Source: Planctomycetota bacterium (GTDB lineage Bacteria; Planctomycetota; Phycisphaerae; Phycisphaerales; SM1A02). Taken from it: a DNA stretch of 63,178 bases. The notes beneath the pieces are model-generated. The model saw only the letters and a program-made list of their open reading frames with translations. It had not been told where the DNA came from and ran no database searches. Below, piece by piece: positions 36,935-44,760 of this stretch (position 1 is the stretch's first letter; the number at the start of each line of letters is the position of its first letter). A program made the position numbers and the translations under genes. Location: contig JAQCEQ010000011.1 in the NCBI GenBank assembly GCA_027618565.1, positions 1-63,178 of the forward strand, written 5' to 3'.

Positions 36935-37501
36935 TCATCCATCCCGTTCGTCTGTGTCGTCAGAATCCGAGGCCCCCATGAGGTGACCTTCAGGAATCAG
37001 CATGGAAACCATGACGCCGCGCCCAAAGGGGACAAGGCGGACCGAACATCGACCGCCAAGCTCCGCCACCAGCGAGCGGCACCTGGCCAGCCCTTCCGTC
37101 TCGGGCGGCGGCTCAAACGACTCTTCTTCGTCGTGCCCAGGTGCATCGCCCATCACATGCACATGCACCGTCCCGTGATCGGTGCGCGCGCACACAACAA
37201 TCGCACGATCACTGCGCGGCGTCGACGAGTCCCAGAATCCGCGCATTTCCTGGATGAGTTCGTTGAGCGCCAGCGTGATCGGCTGTTCCAACTTCGTACC
37301 CGGCAGCCCACGCACCGTCGCATCCATCTCCACCCGAAACGAACAGTCGGTGTCTGGATTGGACTCAATGCTCTGGATCACGGCCAGTACGGAATCCGGA
37401 AGCGTGGCGATCGAACCGCGGCGCGGGCGTGGCGTCCAGTGCGTCGAACTGTCGGTGCCCTCGCGGCGGTTGGAATCGTGACATGGGTGGCTGTCTCGCA
37501 T
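36935..37501 (-). CDS. Lone HATPase-fold protein (possible anti-sigma/signal protein)
   Basis: A 188-residue cytoplasmic protein. I read a GHKL ATPase-like fold from an N-box-like ALNELIQEM (about 80-88), a G1-like GDAPGHDEE (about 117-125), a later GLARCRSLVAELGG (about 135-148) and a closing strand GVMVSMLIPEG. Nucleotide binding is uncertain because the boxes are degenerate. There is no kinase dimerisation domain. The start ATG 37501 has a strong AAGGAGG site 4 nt upstream, unlike most neighbours. It is monocistronic, with a terminator 31 bp downstream. Confidence 0.55.
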   Translation of the reverse strand: MRDSHPCHDSNRREGTDSSTHWTPRPRRGSIATLPDSVLAVIQSIESNPDTDCSFRVEMDATVRGLPGTKLEQPITLALNELIQEMRGFWDSSTPRSDRAIVVCARTDHGTVHVHVMGDAPGHDEEESFEPPPETEGLARCRSLVAELGGRCSVRLVPFGRGVMVSMLIPEGHLMGASDSDDTDERDG

Positions 37502-37505
37502 GGGG

Positions 37506-37512
37506 CCTCCTT
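37506..37512 (-). promoter_or_regulatory. Strong Shine-Dalgarno site of the lone HATPase gene
   Basis: AAGGAGG on the minus strand, 4 nt before ATG 37501. It decides this start over the in-frame start at 37558. Confidence 0.8.
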
Positions 37513-37668
37513 GTGCGTAGGAGAACTCTCCAATACGGTTCGGGCGGATGCCAGCCACGGTCGTAGGAACTTCCCCAGATTCCCCGATGTTGGTGAAAAA
37601 GAGCCCTTAAGAGGCGGAATCCCACCACCATCGGGGGTGCGTACCTGTGGTTGCGCCCGGTCGGCGAC

Positions 37669-38667
37669 CTAGACCGCCGCTGGCAAGGTCTCCAGGATGT
37701 TTTCCACGACCGAGTCCGTGGTCACCCCCTCGGCCTCACCTTCAAAGTTGAGCAGGCAGCGATGCCGGAGCGCGGGGAGCGCAGCGGAGCGCAAGTCCTC
37801 CGGTACCACCTGGGTCCGCCCGGCGAGCAGCGCCTTCACTTTCCCAGCGAGCACGATCGTTTGCGCCGCGCGGGGGCTGGCGCCAAACCGGAAGTAGGTG
37901 TTGACGCGGGGCGTCGCGAACTGCCCCTTGGGGTGCGTGGCCAGCACCAGGCGCGCGGCGTAGTCCTGCGTGGAGGCGTCGATGCGCACCGCACGTACCA
38001 GGCGCTGGTACTGAAGGATCGTGGGTCCATCCATCACGCGCTGAATGTTCGGCGAGTACCCGGTGGTGGTGCGCTGCAAGATCTCCGCCAGCTCCTCGCG
38101 CGTGGAGTAGCCGACCTCCAGCTTGAAGAAGAATCGATCCAGCTGCGCCTCGGGCAGCGGGTAGGTGCCTTCCTGTTCGATGGGGTTCTGCGTGGCCATC
38201 ACGAAGAATGGCTTCTCCAGGATGTGCGTCGTTCCGCCCACGGTGACGGTCCGCTCTTGCATTGCCTCCAACAGCGCCGACTGTGTCTTGGGGGTGGCTC
38301 GATTGATCTCGTCGGCCAGCACGATCTGCGAGAAGATCGGCCCCTGGCGAAACTGGAAGTCGCGACCGTGTTCGCTCTCCACCACGATGGTCGTGCCCGT
38401 GACATCCGCGGGCATGAGGTCTGGCGTGAACTGGATGCGACTGAAGTGGAGCGAGAGCGCCTCGGAGAGTGATCGAATCAACAGAGTCTTCCCCAGTCCC
38501 GGCACGCCTTCCAGGAGCGCGTGTCCGTTGGCAAAGAGGCAGATCAGCACGCCGTCGACGATCTCCCGGTGCCCGACGACTGCCTTGGCAATCTCTGAGC
38601 GCACCTTCTCGAAGTCACGCGGAAACTGTGCAACGAGCGCCTCGGCCGTCACGGTTGCTGTGGACAT
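37669..38667 (-). CDS. MoxR-family AAA+ ATPase
   Basis: A 332-residue MoxR ATPase, a chaperone-like AAA+ protein that matures or activates other proteins, often with VWA-domain partners. Walker A is GVPGLGKT (residues 54-61), Walker B is VLADEINRA (about 136-144), and the sensor 1 segment reads FVMATQNPIEQEGTYPLPEAQLDRF. MoxR genes usually precede DUF58 and VWA genes; here the downstream neighbour on the same strand is the lone HATPase gene, with no VWA gene in sight. Confidence 0.93.
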   Translation of the reverse strand: MSTATVTAEALVAQFPRDFEKVRSEIAKAVVGHREIVDGVLICLFANGHALLEGVPGLGKTLLIRSLSEALSLHFSRIQFTPDLMPADVTGTTIVVESEHGRDFQFRQGPIFSQIVLADEINRATPKTQSALLEAMQERTVTVGGTTHILEKPFFVMATQNPIEQEGTYPLPEAQLDRFFFKLEVGYSTREELAEILQRTTTGYSPNIQRVMDGPTILQYQRLVRAVRIDASTQDYAARLVLATHPKGQFATPRVNTYFRFGASPRAAQTIVLAGKVKALLAGRTQVVPEDLRSAALPALRHRCLLNFEGEAEGVTTDSVVENILETLPAAV

Positions 38668-38675
38668 GGCGGCAG

Positions 38676-38681
38676 ATCGTA
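38676..38681 (-). promoter_or_regulatory. Probable -10 element of the MoxR gene
   Basis: TACGAT on the minus strand ends 8 nt before the ATG at 38667. Confidence 0.45.
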
Positions 38682-38721
38682 GTTCGGTCGCCCCCCAGTT
38701 GCGCGCACCGCGCTATGCCCA

Positions 38722-38870
38722 TAGAGTCCCACCCGCTGGCGCGCGCCAGCCCCTCCCCGGACGGAGGAACGCGGTGCAAATCCGCGACGAACGCGTCACC
38801 GTATGTCGCTCGTGGGCTTCCAAGCTCAACGCAGCGACGAGTCGGGTCGACCGCCCGGACGAGGGACCAT
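38722..38870 (+). promoter_or_regulatory. Cobalamin (B12) riboswitch aptamer
   Basis: The conserved core is visible: GGAA, then GGTGCAAATCC (38773-38783), then ACGCGTCACCGT in place of the usual CCCGCNACTGT (38791-38802). A paired arm GTCGCT/AGCGAC (38805-38810 with 38833-38838) follows, and GTCGGGTCGACC stands where GTCAGNANACC is expected (38841-38852). Between the aptamer and the start codon a GACCC/GGGTC hairpin precedes the Shine-Dalgarno AGGAG (38906-38910, 9 nt before ATG), which suggests control at translation. Boundaries are approximate. Confidence 0.8.
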
Positions 38871-38919
38871 TCGCCTTGCTGACCCCGCGAACGGGTCGGC
38901 CCATCAGGAGTCCCATTTC

Positions 38920-39483
38920 ATGTCAGTTTCGTTTCACCCCGTTGCTGCGATTGCGGCATGCCTTGTCGCCGCACCGTCGCTTGCCGGCATCGTCGACACC
39001 TACAGCGTTGGCACTGGCCAGTTCCACTCGTCCGTCCAGATCGACTTCTCCACCGGCGACGGCTATCTCTTCGATGTCGCTTGGAGCGGCTCCGCGACCG
39101 GGATGGACCTCCTGCAGATCATCGACGACGCGATGGATGCCAGCGCGTTCCAGCTGGTGACCGACGACTTTGGCTGGGGCGCATTCGTCTCGGGCCTCGG
39201 CGTGGGCGATTCCTACGAGTACGGCACCGGTGACTTTTGGCCGGATGTCGAGAACTACTGGCACTATTGGATCGACGACGGCACTGGCGCTGGCTGGGAG
39301 AGCAGTTGGAGCGGCGCCAGCGATCGCATGGCGTTGGACGGCAGCCACGACGGCTGGGTGTTCATCCTGCCCGATGCGCCCCAGAGTGTGCCGGCGCCTG
39401 CGGCCGGGGCCATCGCGCTGTTGTGCGGCGGCTCGGAGGCATGCTCCCGTCGTCGCCGCCGCCCGCCCGCACTCACCCCTTGA
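38920..39483 (+). CDS. PEP-CTERM-like secreted protein under a B12 riboswitch
   Basis: A 187-residue exported protein. A signal peptide (about residues 1-23, ending SLAGI) precedes a compact acidic and aromatic domain of about 125 residues. Notable segments in it are [55 protein letters not shown] and DGSHDGWVF. The C-terminus is [15 protein letters not shown] followed by RRRRR, a PEP-CTERM-like sorting signal with VPAP in place of VPEP. A cobalamin riboswitch upstream ties expression to B12 status, so a role in capturing B12 or a corrinoid at the surface is plausible but inferred. Its stop overlaps the convergent clpP gene by 11 bp. Confidence 0.75.
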   Translation: MSVSFHPVAAIAACLVAAPSLAGIVDTYSVGTGQFHSSVQIDFSTGDGYLFDVAWSGSATGMDLLQIIDDAMDASAFQLVTDDFGWGAFVSGLGVGDSYEYGTGDFWPDVENYWHYWIDDGTGAGWESSWSGASDRMALDGSHDGWVFILPDAPQSVPAPAAGAIALLCGGSEACSRRRRRPPALTP

Positions 39484-40147
39484 GCGGCAGTTGCTCGACG
39501 ATCTTGTCGATCAGCCCGTACTCCAGCATCTGCTCGGCGGTGAGCCAGGTGTTGCGCTCGCAAGTCTTGGCGATGTCCTCATACGACTTCCCCGTCTGCC
39601 GCGCGTAGATGCCGTAGAGCTGGTCGCGCATGCGCAGGATGTGTCGCGCCTCGATCTCCAGGTCCGTGGCCTGTCCCTCCAGCACGCCCGCCAAGAGAGG
39701 CTGGTGCATGAGGTTCTCCGCATGTGGCAGCGCAGATCGATATCCCTTGGCGCCGCTGCAGGCGATGACGCTCCCCATCGATGCGGCCTGGCCGATGACA
39801 TAGGTAGCCACCGGGCAGGGCACGAAATTCATCGTGTCCACGACCGCCAGCCCCGCCGTGACGCTGCCGCCTGGCGAGTTGACATAAATGGAGATAGGAG
39901 CCTTGGCATCCTCGTTGGCCAGGAAGAGCATTTGCGCCACGACCAAGTTGGCCATGTGGTCGCTGATGCCTCCTGTAATGAAAATGATCCGGTCGGCGAG
40001 GAGCCGGCTGTAGATGTCGTAGGCGCGCTCGCCGCGGCCGGTCTTCTCGATCACGATGGGAATGAGGGTCATGCCGCTCTCGTCTTCGTCTTCGTCTTCG
40101 TGGCTGTGGGGAAAGGAAGCAGGATGGGGAGTGCCAGACATCATCAT
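39473..40147 (-). CDS. clpP: ClpP-type protease subunit with Asn in the triad
   Basis: A 224-residue ClpP paralogue. An acidic leader ([12 protein letters not shown], about 14-25) precedes the ClpP domain. Ser123 is in [11 protein letters not shown] and His148 in LMHQP. The Asp normally found in an ERD motif is Asn199 ([11 protein letters not shown]). ClpP forms two stacked heptamers that degrade proteins delivered by ClpX or ClpA. The ATG overlaps the upstream clpP stop (ATGA; three consecutive ATG codons make the exact start ambiguous), so both subunits are made together and may form a mixed barrel. Confidence 0.92.
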   Translation of the reverse strand: MMMSGTPHPASFPHSHEDEDEDESGMTLIPIVIEKTGRGERAYDIYSRLLADRIIFITGGISDHMANLVVAQMLFLANEDAKAPISIYVNSPGGSVTAGLAVVDTMNFVPCPVATYVIGQAASMGSVIACSGAKGYRSALPHAENLMHQPLLAGVLEGQATDLEIEARHILRMRDQLYGIYARQTGKSYEDIAKTCERNTWLTAEQMLEYGLIDKIVEQLPLKG

Positions 40148-40815
40148 TTCTTCGACTTGTCCGGAAAGGTGGCGATCTCGTCGACCAGACCGTAGGCCTT
40201 CGCCTCCTCCGCCGTGAAGAACTTGTCGCGCTCGCCGTCCTCCGCGATGCGCTCCACCGATTGCCCGGTGTGCCGCGCGAGGATCTCGTTGAGGAGCCGC
40301 TTGGCCTTGACGATCTGGTCGGCCTGGATCTGGATGTCGGTGGTCTGGCCAGTCACGCCGCCCAGCGGCTGGTGGATCATGATCTTGGCGTGCGGCAGGA
40401 TGACGCGCTTGCCCTTCTGCCCCGCGCACATGAGCACCGCGCCGCCGGAGTACGCGCGCCCAATGCAGTAGGTGAACACCTCGCTAGAGATGAACTGCAT
40501 GGTGTCGTACACCGCCAGCGTGTCGTCCACGGCGCCGCCTGGCGAGTTGATGTAGAGGTTGATGTCCTGCCCACGCTTCTGGTTCTCCAGGTAGAGCATC
40601 TGCATCATCACCCGAGCCGCGCTGCCGGAGTGGATCTCGCCGATGAGGAAGATGACCCGGTTCTCCAGGAGGAGTTCGTCGATCGTCATCTCGCGCGTGC
40701 GCTGGTACGACACGGAGTTCAACACCGGCACGGGCAAGCCGGCCGCAAGAAGATTGTCGCTCGTGGCGGGCAGGAGTCCAGCGTTGCCAAGGCCGTGCGG
40801 GTTCGCCAGTGTCAT
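40144..40815 (-). CDS. clpP: ClpP-type protease subunit with full Ser-His-Asp triad
   Basis: A 223-residue ClpP. Ser123 lies in [11 protein letters not shown], His148 in IMIHQPLGG and Asp197 in [12 protein letters not shown], so the triad is complete, though the elbow reads YSGG where ASMG is usual. Residues 1-45 are a leader that is probably processed or disordered. It is first in the two-gene clp unit. No clpX or clpA gene is adjacent in the window. Confidence 0.93.
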   Translation of the reverse strand: MTLANPHGLGNAGLLPATSDNLLAAGLPVPVLNSVSYQRTREMTIDELLLENRVIFLIGEIHSGSAARVMMQMLYLENQKRGQDINLYINSPGGAVDDTLAVYDTMQFISSEVFTYCIGRAYSGGAVLMCAGQKGKRVILPHAKIMIHQPLGGVTGQTTDIQIQADQIVKAKRLLNEILARHTGQSVERIAEDGERDKFFTAEEAKAYGLVDEIATFPDKSKK

Positions 40816-40824
40816 GGGGGCGCA

Positions 40825-40830
40825 ACGATA
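40825..40830 (-). promoter_or_regulatory. Probable -10 element of the clpP pair
   Basis: TATCGT on the minus strand ends 9 nt before ATG 40815. A loose -35-like TCGACG lies about 18 nt further upstream. Confidence 0.45.
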
Positions 40831-40834
40831 GCGG

Positions 40835-41917
40835 TTACCGGAACTTTTCGTCGACGACTCCCGGATCCAGCGCTTCCGGCCCACTCGTCTCGTCCGGATC
40901 AGACTCGGGTCGACCCGTTGGCAACCACAGCACGAACCGCGCGCCATCGGTGTGGTCTCGATCCCACTCCACATCACCGCCATGCGCCTGGGCGATGTGC
41001 TGCGTCACCGCCAGCCCCAACCCCGAACCTCGCTGCCCCTTGGTGGACGCGAAGGGCCGAAACAGCAACGGCGCGATGCTTGGATCCACGCCGCCGCCGT
41101 TGTCTTCCACGGCGATGAATGCACGGGGCGTGGCCGGTGGTGAATCATCATGTCCACCCCAAACCCCCACGACTATCCGCACACTCCCAGTCTTTGCCGG
41201 CGCCGCCTCGATCGCGTTGAGCAGCAGATTGAGGACCGCATGGTGGATCGATGACTGGTCTGCCCACACATCCTGTGGCGCCTGTTCCACCACCACCGCG
41301 AGCGACACGCCGCGAGCGTCCGCGGAGCCACGAGCCAACGCGACCGCGTCACGCACGACCTCACCAAGCAAGACCCCCACCAGGTCCAGTGTCCGTGGTC
41401 GAGCCAACGCCAGGAGATTCAGGCTCAGCGCGTAGATGCGATCCAGGTTCCTGGACACCAGTGGCCAGCCGCGACGCGCCAGGTCCAGGTCGCCTCGATC
41501 GAGCGCCATCTGAATCGTGTCCGTTCCGCCGCGAAGGCCTTGGAGGATGTTCTTGATGCTGTGCGCCAGCGCGGGCACCGCGTCGGCGGGCGCAGGTTCG
41601 ACGGGTGCGATCCCCGGCGATGCCTCCGCTTCTTTATAGAGGTACTCCGTCGTCCCGCACCGGATGAGGTTTCCCGCGAGCAGCCGGACCGATGCGAGCA
41701 GCCGACGACCCTGCACCATCGTCCCGTGCCGGCTGGCCAGGTCGCGGATCGACCATCCCCCATCCAATTCCGGCGTGAGTTCCGCGTGCCGACGGCTGAC
41801 GGAACGATCTGTCGACCGGATCGCCTCAGAACTCCGGCCGATCAGCTGGGGCTCTCCCGCGGGGAGCGCCACAACCTGCCCCGCATCCGGTCCTGCGATG
41901 ACGACGAGGTGTGCCAT
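40835..41917 (-). CDS. FHA-domain histidine kinase
   Basis: A 360-residue soluble kinase. The N-terminal ~100 residues are an FHA phosphothreonine-binding domain (GRSSEAIRSTDRSVSRRHAEL, then WSIRDLASRHGTMVQGRRL). The H box with phospho-His is ALAHSIKNILQGLRGG. The catalytic domain shows the N box LNLLLNAIEAAP, G1 VEDNGGGVD, the F box FRPFAST and G2 GSGLGLAV. There is no transmembrane segment and no adjacent response regulator, so it is an orphan kinase whose input is probably a phosphothreonine protein. It is divergent from holA, 37 bp away. Confidence 0.9.
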   Translation of the reverse strand: MAHLVVIAGPDAGQVVALPAGEPQLIGRSSEAIRSTDRSVSRRHAELTPELDGGWSIRDLASRHGTMVQGRRLLASVRLLAGNLIRCGTTEYLYKEAEASPGIAPVEPAPADAVPALAHSIKNILQGLRGGTDTIQMALDRGDLDLARRGWPLVSRNLDRIYALSLNLLALARPRTLDLVGVLLGEVVRDAVALARGSADARGVSLAVVVEQAPQDVWADQSSIHHAVLNLLLNAIEAAPAKTGSVRIVVGVWGGHDDSPPATPRAFIAVEDNGGGVDPSIAPLLFRPFASTKGQRGSGLGLAVTQHIAQAHGGDVEWDRDHTDGARFVLWLPTGRPESDPDETSGPEALDPGVVDEKFR

Positions 41918-41954
41918 GGGGGGCAGTTTGCCCCAAATCCGAAAAGTCGTCACC

Positions 41955-43073
41955 ATGCCCGGAATGGCCACCGCCAAGAACAACGCCCCCGGTTCCACCC
42001 CCGCCGCCGGTTCGGGCACCGGTTCGGGCTCGGGTTCTGCGGGAGGCCCATCGGGCGGCTCATCTCTCTCGGCCGACGATCGCATCGTCATCCTGCACGG
42101 GAAGGAAGCGTTTCTCCGCACCGAGTGGCTCCGCCGACTCCAGGTGGCCCTCCGCGAGCGTCACGGGGAACTGGACGAGTACCGCTACCCCGGCACGACG
42201 CCGATGGCGATCGTCCTGGATGAAGTCCGCAGCTTTGGACTCCTGGCGGGGCACAAGATTGTCATCGTGGATGAAGCGGACCAGTTTCTCCAGGGGGAGG
42301 ATCGACGCCGCGCCATGGAGCGATACGCCGCGGACCCCTGCGAAGGCGCCACCCTGGTGCTGCGCTCCGAAATCTGGCGCCCTGGCAACCTGGACAAGCT
42401 GGTCGCCAAGGTCGGGCGCCTCATCAAGTGCGACCTGGCCAGCGTGCCCGAGGCAACTCGGTGGGTCACTGGACGCTGCGAACGCCGCCACGCCGCACGA
42501 ATCGACCCGGCCGCCGCAGAGCTCTTGGTGGAACGGATGGGGACCGAACTGGCTCGATTGGACTCTGAACTGGCCAAGCTGGCCATCGCCGCCAACACCG
42601 CCGCCGGGCTGAAGGAAGGCGCCGTCATCAACAGGACGCTCGTCGTGCAGTTGGTGGGCCTTGGCCGCGAAGAGCAGGCGTGGAGCATCCAGGAGCCGAT
42701 CCTCGCCGGGGATGCCGCTGCAGCCGTGCGCATGGTGGGAGAACTCCTTGAAGTGTCTCGAGCCCCGGAAGTCATGATTTCTTGGAGCTTGGTGGATGTG
42801 GCGCGCAAGTTGGCGGAAGCAGGGGATCGATTCGCGAGCGGAGAATCGGACCGGGAGGTCGCTTCAGCGCTTCGATTGTGGGGGCCGAGTGCCAGCGCCG
42901 TCTTGGGTGCGGCGCGGCGCAGGCCCGTTGGCAACCTCCGGAGCCTCTTCGCGATGGCACTCGAGGGCGACCGGGCACTCAAGTCGGGTGGTGCGAGGGA
43001 CCCTCGGCGCCACCTGGAAGGGCTGGCCAGCCGCCTTGCTACCGCGGTCTCGGGGAGCAATCCCGCGAAATAG
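41955..43073 (+). CDS. holA: DNA polymerase III delta subunit
   Basis: A 372-residue clamp-loader delta subunit, which opens the beta clamp at the replication fork. A Gly/Ser/Pro-rich leader of about 30 residues precedes the domain. VILHGKEAFLRTEWLRRL matches the family's N-terminal ATPase-like fold, which lacks a Walker A motif. FGLLAGHKIVIVDEADQFL is the usual region around the degenerate Walker B. The C-terminal helical collar includes QLVGLGREEQAW. Start at ATG 41955; a second in-frame ATG three codons later is equally possible. An intrinsic terminator follows the gene. Confidence 0.9.
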   Translation: MPGMATAKNNAPGSTPAAGSGTGSGSGSAGGPSGGSSLSADDRIVILHGKEAFLRTEWLRRLQVALRERHGELDEYRYPGTTPMAIVLDEVRSFGLLAGHKIVIVDEADQFLQGEDRRRAMERYAADPCEGATLVLRSEIWRPGNLDKLVAKVGRLIKCDLASVPEATRWVTGRCERRHAARIDPAAAELLVERMGTELARLDSELAKLAIAANTAAGLKEGAVINRTLVVQLVGLGREEQAWSIQEPILAGDAAAAVRMVGELLEVSRAPEVMISWSLVDVARKLAEAGDRFASGESDREVASALRLWGPSASAVLGAARRRPVGNLRSLFAMALEGDRALKSGGARDPRRHLEGLASRLATAVSGSNPAK

Positions 43074-43091
43074 TTCGTGGAGGAAACATGT

Positions 43092-43131
43092 CAAAAAGGT
43101 CCTATAACACTCTTATAGACAGGTTTTTTTT
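43092..43131 (+). terminator. Terminator after holA
   Basis: A weak CTATAA/TTATAG stem (43102-43107 with 43113-43118) is followed within a few bases by eight T. An outer CAAAAA/TTTTTG pairing may extend it. Strength uncertain because the stem is AT-rich. Confidence 0.6.
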
Positions 43132-43148
43132 GCCAAAACGCCTATGAG

Positions 43149-43177
43149 TGGACAGGAAGCGCACCACCCGCTATTGT
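43149..43177 (+). promoter_or_regulatory. Promoter of the first porin gene
   Basis: TGGACA (43149-43154), a 17-nt spacer and TATTGT (43172-43177) form a housekeeping-type promoter. Transcription would begin near 43184 and leave a leader of about 140 nt. Confidence 0.6.
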
Positions 43178-43183
43178 GCCCGC

Positions 43184-43317
43184 TTCAAGTTTCGGCCTTG
43201 AGTGGGCCGATACCTCCCGGAGTACCGGTCCCACGCCATGGTGGTGAGGGCTTTCCCGGTAGGGTGGATGATCCAAGCCGTCCCGCTTAATCAGGGCCGG
43301 TTCATAGACAGGAGCAC
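43184..43317 (+). other. Structured 5' leader of the first porin gene
   Basis: This non-coding stretch contains an inverted repeat TACCGG/CCGGTA (43223-43228 with 43256-43261) enclosing a CCCAC...GTGGTGAGGG arm, plus smaller hairpins. It ends in the Shine-Dalgarno GGAG (43311-43314). I do not recognise it as a known riboswitch. It may set mRNA stability or translation of an abundant porin. Confidence 0.4.
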
Positions 43318-43323
43318 ATGATC

Positions 43324-44619
43324 ATGACTCTGACCAAGTTTGTTGGACTCCTCGCTGGCGGCATTGCCATCACCGGTATTGCCCAGGCAGAGAACAACGA
43401 CGCCCTCGCACAAATCGCTGAATTGCGTGCCGAGATCGCGTCCCTTCAGTCGCAGAACAGCGACAACTGGCTCACCGAGGCTCGTGCCTCGGAGATCCGT
43501 GGCATCGTGACCGACGTCCTCGCTGATGCGGACACCCGCAGCAGCTTCCAGGGTTCCAACGCGACCTCTGGCTACGACAACGGTTTCTTCATCAGCAGCG
43601 CTGATGGCAACTTCCGCCTGAACATCGGTTTCCTCGGCCAGTTCGCGTGGTCCTACGCGAATGATGCCGACGACGACTCCGAGAGCGGATTCTCGATTCC
43701 CAACGCAAACATGATGCTCTCGGGTCATGTCGTCGATCCATCGTGGTCCTACACGTTCGAGATCGCCACAGCGAACAACCTGCAGTCGGCAGCGATCATT
43801 GCGTCGAATGCACTCGGTACGTCGTACGGCGAGCAGTACAACACGGATGGCACGAATCTCCGCGAAGTGACCTTCACCAAGGATTTTGGGAACGGCTTCT
43901 CGGCAGGTCTCGGCAATTCGCGCGTGCCCTTCCTCCGATCCTCGTTGCTGGGCGACTCCAATCAACTGGGCGTCGGCTACTCCGAGGTCGATCAGGTCTT
44001 CTCCGAAGGCTATGGTCTCGGTGCGACGGTCGGCTACCACGCCGATAAGTTCAATGTCGCCGGGATGCTCTACAACAATGCTGCCAACGGCGACGAAGGT
44101 CCCAACGGCTTCGATCAGACGGATAGCCCGGATGTCGCCGTTCGCGCGGAATTCCTCGCGGCCGGTGACTGGGCGCAGTTCGACAAGAACGTCTCCTTCC
44201 GGGGCGAGAGCTTCGGAATGCTGATCGGTGCCGCGTACAGCTCTGACAACCAACCCGCCGGTTCCGTTGACGATGCCGTAAACAGCTGGACTGTCGACGT
44301 CACGGCGATGTTCGGTGGATTCTCGGCCGGATTTGTCTGGGTCGAGACGGATAACAACACCGACAGCGACATCAACGCGTACGAAGTCTTCGGGGACTTC
44401 ATGCTCAGCGAGAACATGGATATCTATGTCTCATGGGACGACTTCTCCGATGACCTGGATGACCAGATCACGACTAACGAGTTGAACGGTCTCTCCGTCG
44501 GTACCAACTGGTACTTCAATGGAACCGCGACTCGTTGGACCAACGAGGTGACCACGCCTGTCGAGAGCAACGACGTGTGGGATTGGGGCTTCATGTCCCA
44601 GGTCCAGATCTCCTTCTGA
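43324..44619 (+). CDS. Porin-like outer-membrane protein 1
   Basis: A 431-residue outer-membrane barrel protein. A signal peptide (about residues 1-22, ending GIAQA) is followed by a short coiled coil (IAELRAEIASLQSQ), a conserved helical module DNWLTEARASEIRGIVTDVL and the barrel from about residue 70. The barrel has alternating Tyr/Trp-rich strands with Asp/Asn-rich loops, ending VQISF with a C-terminal Phe. It resembles phosphate-selective-porin-like and carbohydrate porins; the solute is unknown. I start at ATG 43324, 9 nt after GGAG; the ATG two codons earlier is too close. It has its own promoter and strong terminator, which suggests high expression. Confidence 0.8.
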   Translation: MTLTKFVGLLAGGIAITGIAQAENNDALAQIAELRAEIASLQSQNSDNWLTEARASEIRGIVTDVLADADTRSSFQGSNATSGYDNGFFISSADGNFRLNIGFLGQFAWSYANDADDDSESGFSIPNANMMLSGHVVDPSWSYTFEIATANNLQSAAIIASNALGTSYGEQYNTDGTNLREVTFTKDFGNGFSAGLGNSRVPFLRSSLLGDSNQLGVGYSEVDQVFSEGYGLGATVGYHADKFNVAGMLYNNAANGDEGPNGFDQTDSPDVAVRAEFLAAGDWAQFDKNVSFRGESFGMLIGAAYSSDNQPAGSVDDAVNSWTVDVTAMFGGFSAGFVWVETDNNTDSDINAYEVFGDFMLSENMDIYVSWDDFSDDLDDQITTNELNGLSVGTNWYFNGTATRWTNEVTTPVESNDVWDWGFMSQVQISF

Positions 44620-44671
44620 GATCGGTACCCCGGACTTGATGCTGGCTGACCAGCATCGAACCTGATTCGAT

Positions 44672-44706
44672 GGGGTGGCTCCCGCAAGGAGCCACCCCTT
44701 TTTTTT
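44672..44706 (+). terminator. Strong intrinsic terminator after porin 1
   Basis: An 11-bp perfect GC-rich stem (44672-44682 with 44688-44698) with loop CGCAA is followed by eight T. Confidence 0.95.
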
Positions 44707-44748
44707 ATGCGATCGCGGTTGTTCTCGGCGCGAACGATCCTTCATCGT

Positions 44749-44754
44749 TACTAT
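44749..44754 (+). promoter_or_regulatory. Probable -10 element of porin 2
   Basis: TACTAT ends 6 nt before the ATG at 44761, with no Shine-Dalgarno site between. It lies 43 bp after the porin 1 terminator. Confidence 0.5.
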
Positions 44755-44760
44755 CCCGGC

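Noticed and set aside
44707-44760. Earlier ATG for porin 2
   Set aside because: It begins directly after the T run of a strong terminator, and the signal peptide fits the ATG at 44761 better.
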